Source: a virus. From it: a stretch of DNA of 64,000 nt. The stretch lies in the IMG/VR virus record IMGVR_UViG_3300044922_000175, positions 61,940 to 125,939 of that record. One strand, written 5' to 3'. The notes below the pieces were generated by a model. That model was not told the origin of the DNA. It saw nothing but the letters and a program-made list of their open reading frames with translations, and searched no databases. This document shows positions 59,059-64,000 of this stretch, in pieces. How positions within the stretch are numbered: the first letter of the stretch is position 1; each line of letters starts with the position of its first letter. The translations under genes and the position numbers were made by a program.

Positions 59059-59505
59059 ATGAATAACACAGAAGTTAAACAAGCAACCAAAAGAATTCAA
59101 AACCTGCAGAAGTATGGCTTTGATTTAGAAGCTGTCCAGATTATTACTGGGTATGAACAACATGTAGTTGTAAATTTTGCAACACCTATGCACAAAGTAA
59201 AAAAGTATCCTAAAAAACACTTAAGTCACGGACAAAAAGGCTATGTCCGTAAGTGTAAGGATATTGTAGAAGCTAAATCACCAGGATTTTGGCAGAAAAA
59301 GTTACAAAAAACAGTTACCAATGTAGAGTATCCTGATAATGTTGTAGCTGTAACTGCTAAACCTGACTTGATTAAGCCGGTTTCTCACACAATTAAAAAT
59401 ATTAAAGCAGACAAACCCGTGAGTTTAGTGATTGGAGAAGAGGGTAGAGCTCTACTTATTGATATTGAAATGTTGCCAAAGGGTATTAAAATTACCTGGC
59501 AATAG
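59059..59505 (+). CDS. 148-residue basic early protein, unknown
   Basis: Lys-rich with a His/Lys stretch (K-V-K-K-Y-P-K-K-H-L-S-H-G-Q-K-G-Y-V-R-K-C-K). The C-terminal V-S-L-V-I-G-E-E-G-R-A-L-L-I-D-I-E-M looks like a beta hairpin. It may bind nucleic acid. No family recognised. It ends TAG. Confidence 0.52.
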   Translation: MNNTEVKQATKRIQNLQKYGFDLEAVQIITGYEQHVVVNFATPMHKVKKYPKKHLSHGQKGYVRKCKDIVEAKSPGFWQKKLQKTVTNVEYPDNVVAVTAKPDLIKPVSHTIKNIKADKPVSLVIGEEGRALLIDIEMLPKGIKITWQ

Positions 59506-59526
59506 CCTTATAATAGAAATAACTTA

Positions 59527-59567
59527 TATATAGGGTAGTTAATTAATTTAATTACTCTATATATTTG
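59527..59567 (+). promoter_or_regulatory. 14-bp hairpin overlapping a TATATTTG promoter element
   Basis: Arms TATATAGGGTAGTT (59527-59540) and AATTACTCTATATA (59550-59563) pair fully with two G-T. The 3' arm overlaps TATATTTG (59560-59567), 6 nt before the ATG at 59574. No TTG at the -33 position is seen, so promoter strength is doubtful. If it works, the message would be leaderless. Confidence 0.5.
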
Positions 59568-59573
59568 AATGAG

Positions 59574-59825
59574 ATGTTGTACCAATTAAGGAATGGTAAG
59601 GTTATAGAGTTATCTGTAGAGCAGTATCTTGACTGCACTGATGATGACTTGCAATACCTCATGTGCCTTAATGCCGGTGATGTAGTTGAAGACCCGTTCT
59701 TTGGTGCATCTATTAGCAGTACAACAATTACAATCCTAGAAGTTGAAGAACTAGAGATAGAGGAGATAGACCCTTCAGAGTTTGAAGCTGATATACTCCC
59801 GGAAGATTTACTTCCAGACATGTAA
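59574..59825 (+). CDS. 83-residue acidic early protein
   Basis: Start ATG 59574 (M-L-Y-Q-L-R-N-G-K-V-I-E-L-S-V-E-Q-Y-L) is preferred to a TTG 9 nt earlier that lies in the promoter-like TATATTTG. The second half is very acidic (E-V-E-E-L-E-I-E-E-I-D-P-S-E-F-E-A-D), like DNA mimic or protein-binding tails. Unknown; an anti-host inhibitor is one possibility. Confidence 0.55.
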   Translation: MLYQLRNGKVIELSVEQYLDCTDDDLQYLMCLNAGDVVEDPFFGASISSTTITILEVEELEIEEIDPSEFEADILPEDLLPDM

Positions 59826-59848
59826 GCCGGTTAATAGCCGGTTTTTTT
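59824..59848 (+). terminator. terminator overlapping the stop codon
   Basis: AAGCCGG pairs with CCGGTTT (one G-T) around a 7-nt loop and continues in T. The stem begins inside the TAA of the preceding gene. Confidence 0.72.
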
Positions 59849-59884
59849 ATGCATTAAACAATTTAAAAAACCCTAAAAAATATT

Positions 59885-60415
59885 ATGAACAAAGTTAAAG
59901 TTGTTGCTGATGAGTTCGGCAGCGTAATCCGTGTGTCTCAAAACAATCCTGAGTATGGTTTTGTACGTGTTGAACAAGATGCTATTGAAGTATCTAATGG
60001 TTGGGTACGTAGGAAAGTAAGATCATCTATTGTACCAGGTTTGGTAGCTGATCTTAAAGCAATTGGTTGGAAAGCTAATGAAGAATTAGTTGGTAAGATT
60101 ACTGTTAAAGAATCTCTTGATCCTATTATGGAGTCTAATCCTGATTTTGGTGTTAAGCGTGCTGGTCAAGATGGTCCTGTTTGTTTATTTGAAGATCAAG
60201 CTATTTACAGACGTACTTACTATACTCTTGATACACAAGATCAAGATGTATTTATTCAACACACAAATGTTGATGAGATCCGTGAATCTAATGCTAGCCG
60301 TGTAACTACAGCTGTTGCTGCAAAACCTGCTGCTAAAGCTAAAGTAGAAGTAAAACAAGAGGAAGCACTTGAAGTTCCTGTAACTTCTGATTCTGACGTA
60401 ACATTTGATTTCTAA
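59885..60415 (+). CDS. SSB-like or nucleic-acid-binding early protein
   Basis: 176 residues. Beta-rich N-terminal ~130 residues (V-K-V-V-A-D-E-F-G-S-V-I-R-V, G-F-V-R-V-E-Q-D, Q-A-I-Y-R-R-T-Y-Y-T) are followed by an Ala/Lys linker (A-A-K-P-A-A-K-A-K) and an acidic tail ending S-D-S-D-V-T-F-D-F. An OB-like body, flexible linker and acidic Phe-ended tip is the layout of single-stranded DNA-binding proteins. Codon choice is strongly biased (CGT, GGT, GTT), suggesting high expression, as for phage SSBs. The fold is inferred. Confidence 0.5.
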   Translation: MNKVKVVADEFGSVIRVSQNNPEYGFVRVEQDAIEVSNGWVRRKVRSSIVPGLVADLKAIGWKANEELVGKITVKESLDPIMESNPDFGVKRAGQDGPVCLFEDQAIYRRTYYTLDTQDQDVFIQHTNVDEIRESNASRVTTAVAAKPAAKAKVEVKQEEALEVPVTSDSDVTFDF

Positions 60416-60423
60416 TGTAATAA

Positions 60424-60445
60424 GGGGCTGGGGAAACTCAGCCCC
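60424..60445 (+). terminator. terminator after the SSB-like gene
   Basis: GGGGCTG/CAGCCCC 7-bp stem with an 8-nt loop. Downstream sequence is ATTATTATAAATTTT, not a clean T-tract. It lies 44 nt before the next start. Confidence 0.65.
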
Positions 60446-60488
60446 ATTATTATAAATTTTATCTAATTAACAAACCAAATTACCACAT

Positions 60489-60953
60489 ATGACAAAAGAA
60501 AATCGGGTTATGTATAGCGGTAAGCTATCTACCTATCAAGCAAACACAAAGAACTTTAATGGTAAGTCTTATCAAGTTTATGATAAAGATCCCTTTAACC
60601 CTAACCAGAACTTCTTGTACAAGAGAGCCATGTTTGGCATCACTATGTATACAGAAGAAGAATTAAAAGAGATGTCTGAAGCTAAAAAGCTAAGAGTCAT
60701 CAAAGCCCACAGAAAAACTCAGTTTATTCTAAACTCCTGGAAGCAAGAGATGATGATTAAATTTAGTAATAGTTTATTGGGACATTTCTTTAAGGATCAT
60801 CCTTTCTTAAATCCTTTTTGGGAAAATACAGAACCAGATCCTAAATTTGTATGTACGCTATCATTTAAAGATTTGGGTATCAATAAAAAAGATATCATAG
60901 ACAAGTTAATAGATGTTGGTATATTACCAGTTAATTTCTACCAAATATCATGA
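60489..60953 (+). CDS. 154-residue early protein, unknown
   Basis: Basic and aromatic: Y-D-K-D-P-F-N-P-N-Q-N-F-L-Y-K-R-A, a helical middle (L-R-V-I-K-A-H-R-K-T-Q-F-I-L-N-S-W-K-Q) and a short C-terminal beta/helix tail. It overlaps the next gene by 4 nt (ATGA). With the SSB-like and HNH genes around it, a replication or recombination role is possible. Not recognised. Confidence 0.5.
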   Translation: MTKENRVMYSGKLSTYQANTKNFNGKSYQVYDKDPFNPNQNFLYKRAMFGITMYTEEELKEMSEAKKLRVIKAHRKTQFILNSWKQEMMIKFSNSLLGHFFKDHPFLNPFWENTEPDPKFVCTLSFKDLGINKKDIIDKLIDVGILPVNFYQIS

Positions 60954-61270
60954 CAAAATTCCACGGCCTTGACAACAGACAAATTGTATTCTGTTATTTA
61001 AACAATCTAAATCAGTTAGAACAACTAGAAGAGCTTATTGCAGAAGCTGAAATCAGCTCTACTGTACCTTTTATGGGTACTGCAGTAACTTTATCTATGA
61101 TTCTAACTGAAGATAATCTTAACAAGCTTAAACAGCATGACATGTATATCCTTCTAAATCAAGTTAATGATATTCTATACCCAGTTGTAGAGCTCATTAA
61201 AGATAGTGATCCGGATTTATATGATGATGTAGCAGCTGCCTTTGATATTGGGTTAGATGACTTAATATGA
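60950..61270 (+). CDS. 106-residue acidic helical protein
   Basis: Leu/Glu-rich helices (L-N-Q-L-E-Q-L-E-E-L-I-A-E-A-E, L-L-N-Q-V-N-D-I-L-Y-P-V-V-E-L-I-K) with an acidic end. It sits between overlapping genes (ATGA at both ends), so all three are translationally coupled. Unknown; likely an adaptor within a small complex. Confidence 0.52.
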   Translation: MTKFHGLDNRQIVFCYLNNLNQLEQLEELIAEAEISSTVPFMGTAVTLSMILTEDNLNKLKQHDMYILLNQVNDILYPVVELIKDSDPDLYDDVAAAFDIGLDDLI

Positions 61271-61650
61271 AACAGTGTCAAGACTGTGGAATTACTTTAC
61301 CAGCATTTTGGAAGAGAATATTGGGTAAAGGCTATTGTAAGAACTGTGCTAACAAGTATAGTAAACCAAAGTCTTTACCTAAAATCTCTAAGAAGAAACT
61401 TGTAGAGAATCAAGAGTATAGTATCCTACGTGTAGAGTTCTTAACTAAACATAGTACATGTCAGGCTAAACTTCCTGGATGTACTGTGATGAGTACAGAT
61501 GTACATCACCTTTATTCTGGTAAAGATAGAAGTAAATATTATCTAGAATCTAGTACATGGAAAGCAGTATGCAGGATGTGCCACAATTTTATACATGATA
61601 AGCTATCATCTGAAGAAGCTATAGAATTAGGACTTAAACTTAAATATTAA
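61267..61650 (+). CDS. HNH endonuclease-like protein with zinc ribbon
   Basis: 127 residues. An N-terminal C-Q-D-C-G..C-K-N-C zinc ribbon, a basic linker, then an HNH core: C-Q-A-K-L-P-G-C..D-V-H-H-L-Y-S-G and W-K-A-V-C-R-M-C-H-N-F-I-H. The H-H, Asn and final His positions are present, so it may be active. Phage proteins of this type process recombination intermediates or packaging sites. It follows the acidic gene by ATGA overlap. Confidence 0.72.
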   Translation: MKQCQDCGITLPAFWKRILGKGYCKNCANKYSKPKSLPKISKKKLVENQEYSILRVEFLTKHSTCQAKLPGCTVMSTDVHHLYSGKDRSKYYLESSTWKAVCRMCHNFIHDKLSSEEAIELGLKLKY

Positions 61651-61707
61651 TTTGTTAATTTGTAGTATTTGTCATATATTGTATTGTAAAACAAATTATA
61701 TGGCATT

Positions 61708-62589
61708 ATGAACAAACAATTTTATCTTTATACGCATATAAGACCAGATACTAATGATATATTTTATGTAGGTATTGGTTCAGATTTTCCCGGTAGATAT
61801 TCTAGAGCACATGAATTTGGACCTAATAAAAGAAATTCTATATGGAACAAAATCTGGTTTAAAAATAAAAAACAAATTATAGTAGATATTATAAAAATAT
61901 ATGATAATCAAGATGAATGTATGCAAGCTGAAATAGATTTAATTAAAAAATATGGTAGAATATGTCATAATACAGGTCCATTAGCTAATATATCTATTGG
62001 TGGTGAATCTAAGAATAAAGACCCTAAAAAAGTAATTCAATATGATTTAGAAGGTAATTTTATTCGTATTTGGAATAGTGTAGCAGAAATTACAAATACT
62101 TTAAAAATTAAAGATAGAAGTATATATCCTACTTTAAATGGAATGTCTGTTACTTCTAATAACTTTATTTGGAAATGGTACACAGAAGATTATTTACAAA
62201 AAATTACAGTAGATATTCCTAATAGAAGAAAACGTTTTGTATATCAGTATGATAAACAATGTAATTGTATAAATACTTATAAATCTGTTTTTCAAGCCAG
62301 TAGTATAACCAACATAGATGCCGCCTCTATTTTTAAAGTAACAAATAATCAAAGAAAAACAGCTGGAGGTTATATATGGTCTTACGATAATACTTGTGAT
62401 TCTTATTATAAAAATAAAATAGCTCAATATTCTATAGATGGTGAATTAATAAAAATTTATGATAATTTAGAAACAGTAGTAAAAGATTTAAAATTAACCA
62501 GCAGAACAGCTATTAAAAATTGTTTTAATGGAAAACAAAAAAGAGCATATGGATACATATGGAAAAAATATCCAGAATTAATAAAATAA
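61708..62589 (+). CDS. GIY-YIG homing endonuclease with three NUMOD-like repeats
   Basis: 293 residues. GIY-YIG motifs: F-Y-L-Y-T-H at 5-10, F-Y-V-G-I-G at 19-24, Arg30 and Arg33 (G-R-Y-S-R), Glu75 in Q-A-E-I-D-L-I-K, and the closing N-I-S-I-G-G. Three C-terminal repeats at about 109-157, 178-226 and 238-287 each read [V/I]-x-Q-Y-D..I-x-x-[Y/W]-x-S..G-[F/Y]-I-W-[K/S], the DNA-binding NUMOD1-type module. Very AT-rich with many ATA, AAA and TTA codons, unlike neighbours, which suggests late arrival. It is a free-standing selfish nuclease with a weak promoter-like AT-rich leader. Confidence 0.82.
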   Translation: MNKQFYLYTHIRPDTNDIFYVGIGSDFPGRYSRAHEFGPNKRNSIWNKIWFKNKKQIIVDIIKIYDNQDECMQAEIDLIKKYGRICHNTGPLANISIGGESKNKDPKKVIQYDLEGNFIRIWNSVAEITNTLKIKDRSIYPTLNGMSVTSNNFIWKWYTEDYLQKITVDIPNRRKRFVYQYDKQCNCINTYKSVFQASSITNIDAASIFKVTNNQRKTAGGYIWSYDNTCDSYYKNKIAQYSIDGELIKIYDNLETVVKDLKLTSRTAIKNCFNGKQKRAYGYIWKKYPELIK

Positions 62590-62609
62590 AATAACTAAAC
62601 AACTAAGCA

Positions 62610-62960
62610 ATGACAAACAATAAACAACAAACACCACACGGTTTTTGTGAAACCCCAGAACAAAAATGTACAATGAATTATTGTGATGAAAACGGATGTC
62701 AAAATAGAAAAAGAACTTTGGCAGAACCTACGGAGATGCCAAATAATAAACAGCAAACAGTAGTACAACTAATTATTAAAGCCTTAGATATTGAATGCAA
62801 ATCAAGAGGAATGAATGTAAATTGGGATATGTATTTAGAAACGGAGAAAGAAAGAATTGAAACTGCATACAACAAAGGAACAGTTCATGGAATTGATTAT
62901 CCTGAAAGTACACTACCAATAACTGGTGAACAATACTACAACGAAACATTTGGAGGTTAA
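62610..62960 (+). CDS. 116-residue cassette protein with duplicated start-like segment
   Basis: Begins M-T-N-N-K-Q-Q-T and contains M-P-N-N-K-Q-Q-T again at residues 43-50, followed by a body V-V-Q-L-I-I-K-A-L-D-I-E-C-K-S-R-G-M-N. The internal ATG at 62736 may be the original start of a second gene fused in frame to a short Cys-rich leader. It ends F-G-G at a GGAGG that precedes the next gene. Unknown function. Confidence 0.6.
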   Translation: MTNNKQQTPHGFCETPEQKCTMNYCDENGCQNRKRTLAEPTEMPNNKQQTVVQLIIKALDIECKSRGMNVNWDMYLETEKERIETAYNKGTVHGIDYPESTLPITGEQYYNETFGG

Positions 62961-62969
62961 AAATAATTT

Positions 62970-63185
62970 ATGGACAAGTTTAAATATCAATACGGGTTTA
63001 TGACTTTAAGTAGACCAGAATTAAGCAAAAAACTAAACGAATTAGGTTCTGAGGGCTGGGATATTATATCTACACCTAGAGAACTTTTTGAAACTGATGA
63101 GCTTGATAGTGAAGGTACTGTTAGAATGAGGTGGGAAATCTTTATGAAGCAGAAAATATTCGGAGGTAACAATGAGCAACAATAA
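62970..63185 (+). CDS. 71-residue cassette protein
   Basis: M-D-K-F-K-Y-Q-Y-G-F-M-T-L-S-R-P-E-L-S-K-K-L-N-E-L-G-S-E-G-W-D, a beta-helix pattern known in DUF4177-like small proteins (Y-x-x-x-x-L-N-x-L-G-x-E-G-W). The last residues G-G-N-N-E-Q-Q are the translation of the next gene's ribosome binding site and start. GGAGG lies 14 nt upstream of its own start. Function unknown. Confidence 0.62.
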   Translation: MDKFKYQYGFMTLSRPELSKKLNELGSEGWDIISTPRELFETDELDSEGTVRMRWEIFMKQKIFGGNNEQQ

Positions 63186-63187
63186 AC
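63162..63187 (+). repeat. 26-nt cassette junction repeat, copy 1
   Basis: Begins GGAGGTAACA and continues ATGAGCAACAATAAAC; identical to 63951-63976. It contains the Shine-Dalgarno, the start of the downstream gene and the stop of the upstream gene. A variant with GGAGGGAACAATGAGTAAC lies at 63761-63779. Confidence 0.8.
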
Positions 63188-63540
63188 GTATGAAAAATAA
63201 AGAAGAACAGATTTTACAAGTATTCAAAGACGGCCTCTTAGAATGCTTAAAGGATGTAACTCTGACATCAGCACAAACAAACCACATCTACAGATGTTAT
63301 TTATTCGCATTGGAGAAAGGTTTTATTTCCAATTCGGTAAATTGGCTCCCAAGTTATATCTTCTACAAAAATGTATTATCAGGGTTGGCTCACGCAAAAA
63401 TAAGCGTTCATGTTCACGAAGAGATTTTAGCTTTGTACCAGCAAGTACAGAAAACAGAACTTGATTATGCCAATCGTGAGGAAATGAAATCCTCAAAGAA
63501 GTCTAATTACATTAATACAATGTTCTACTCAAGCAATTAA
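63172..63540 (+). CDS. 122-residue helical cassette protein
   Basis: M-S-N-N-K-R-M-K-N-K-E-E-Q-I-L-Q-V-F-K-D-G-L-L-E-C-L-K-D-V-T-L, then helices and a Ser/Asn-ended tail. It starts inside the last 14 nt of the previous gene, 6 nt after GGAGG. Unrecognised. The strong ribosome binding site marks it as part of the cassette. Confidence 0.58.
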   Translation: MSNNKRMKNKEEQILQVFKDGLLECLKDVTLTSAQTNHIYRCYLFALEKGFISNSVNWLPSYIFYKNVLSGLAHAKISVHVHEEILALYQQVQKTELDYANREEMKSSKKSNYINTMFYSSN

Positions 63541-63544
63541 ATCA

Positions 63545-63778
63545 ATGAAAAAAACAATACTGCTGTTAATGCTTTTGGTCTCCTTAGCAACAGCGAATGC
63601 AAAATGTACATGGGCTTCTGTTAACATTGAACAAATGAGTAGTGGAAACTTCTTTCTTTGGAGAATAACCGGAGATGCGTTCAAGGATACTTGTACTAAG
63701 TACGACTATGACATTATTACTGAGAGTGGTAAAACATTGAAACACATTTATGTAGAACAAGGAGGGAACAATGAGTAA
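63545..63778 (+). CDS. 77-residue secreted cassette protein
   Basis: Signal peptide M-K-K-T-I-L-L-L-M-L-L-V-S-L-A-T-A-N-A-K-C with a probable cut at A-N-A, then two Cys in the mature part (K-C-T-W, D-T-C-T-K). The end E-Q-G-G-N-N-E overlaps the next gene's start region. Probably a periplasmic or surface protein made early; possible exclusion or envelope function. It is not preceded by GGAGG, unlike its neighbours. Confidence 0.6.
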   Translation: MKKTILLLMLLVSLATANAKCTWASVNIEQMSSGNFFLWRITGDAFKDTCTKYDYDIITESGKTLKHIYVEQGGNNE

Positions 63779-63974
63779 CTATGAAAATCTATCGCTAATT
63801 GATGCACTTTGCATTGTGAAAACAGGATGGCGAACAGAACAAGAAAAAGAATTATTAGACAATGCGTATTTAGTAATCAAAAAACATTCAGAAATACTGC
63901 ATCTTGAGTATCAAAGAGAATGCATTGATGAGAAACTAACTGAAATCAAAGGAGGTAACAATGAGCAACAATAA
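63771..63974 (+). CDS. 67-residue cassette protein
   Basis: M-S-N-Y-E-N-L-S-L-I-D-A-L-C-I-V-K-T-G-W-R-T-E-Q-E-K, helical, ending K-G-G-N-N-E-Q-Q, which again is the translated ribosome binding site of the following gene. GGAGG lies 5 nt before its ATG, with an 8-nt overlap with the gene before. Unknown function. Confidence 0.58.
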   Translation: MSNYENLSLIDALCIVKTGWRTEQEKELLDNAYLVIKKHSEILHLEYQRECIDEKLTEIKGGNNEQQ

Positions 63975-63976
63975 AC
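63951..63976 (+). repeat. 26-nt cassette junction repeat, copy 2
   Basis: Identical to the copy at 63162-63187, 789 nt further on. It joins the 67-residue gene to the partial gene at the right edge. Confidence 0.8.
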
Positions 63977-64000
63977 AAAGTATGAAACTATACACAGAAG
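63961..64000 (+). CDS. partial cassette gene at the right edge
   Basis: Starts M-S-N-N-K-Q-S-M-K-L-Y-T-E and continues beyond the window. Its start lies within the second copy of the 26-nt junction repeat. Nothing can be said of its function. Confidence 0.55.
   Translation, partial: MSNNKQSMKLYTE

Noticed and set aside
444-64000. Recoding of TAG or TGA, known in some crAss-like phages
   Set aside because: TAG ends 56997-57242 and 59059-59505, TGA ends 60489-60953 and 60950-61270 at sensible places, and very long frames are uninterrupted without recoding.

Overview
The window looks like about two thirds of the genome of a tailed, short-tailed (podovirus-type) phage of the crAss-like group (order Crassvirales) infecting a member of the Bacteroidota. 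The crAss-like assignment rests on the shape and order of the packaging and virion genes: a 730-residue large terminase with a divergent Walker A and an FHEEAG Walker B, a 915-residue portal with a Gln-rich tail, a scaffold-like acidic protein and a 539-residue capsid protein. An HU/IHF-like protein, thin ring proteins, a 1579-residue muzzle-type tail protein and a run of giant low-complexity proteins opening with a K/V/R/K-S-L-P-K-A-Q type N-terminus then resemble the virion cargo of crAss-like phages. The host assignment rests on several promoters fitting the Bacteroidota primary-sigma consensus (TTG, about 20 nt, TAnnTTTG) and on A-rich leaders without Shine-Dalgarno sequences in most genes. 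The standard genetic code fits: TAA, TAG and TGA all end plausible genes.

Layout. From 1 to about 54.8 kb everything is on the minus strand and reads right to left. First come small DNA-handling genes (54.8-51.9 kb: winged-helix-like, HU-like, Cys-rich, PD-(D/E)XK nuclease, two conserved unknowns). Packaging and head genes follow (51.9-41.1 kb: terminase, portal, scaffold, capsid, auxiliary head proteins, connector-type protein, ferritin-like protein), then a structural protein and small zinc-ribbon genes (41.0-38.1 kb). A very large adsorption block (38.1-14.3 kb) holds four fibre proteins, two with intramolecular-chaperone (peptidase S74) ends, three LamG-type lectins, coiled-coil and Cys-rich/FN3 proteins. 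After a terminator and a new promoter at about 14.2 kb, a last operon carries a metallophosphoesterase, an IHF-like protein, two ring proteins, the muzzle and three cargo proteins, the last running off the left edge.

The region 54.8-56.0 kb is the divergent switch: C-rich iteron-like repeats, one small gene and nearly 700 bases without genes that contain a dense series of adjacent helices, most simply read as a structured RNA or an origin. Rightward from there are early-type genes on the plus strand: two tRNA-type genes (a normal tRNA-Leu(UAA) and a second tRNA-Leu-like gene with a 42-nt excess in the anticodon loop), small membrane and secreted proteins, a glucosaminidase-like lysin, an SSB-like protein, an HNH protein and a GIY-YIG homing endonuclease. 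At 62.6-64.0 kb there is a cassette of small genes that, unlike the rest, use strong GGAGG ribosome binding sites and share nearly identical junction sequences. Nearly every early gene is preceded, 12-45 nt upstream, by a terminator-shaped hairpin.

How it fits together: early proteins and tRNAs are made from the right arm, the switch region separates the programmes, and the left arm makes capsid, portal, rings, muzzle, fibres and ejected cargo. Virion RNA polymerase, DNA polymerase and other replication genes expected for the group are not in the window and would lie beyond its ends. All identifications are from reading sequence; no database search was run.
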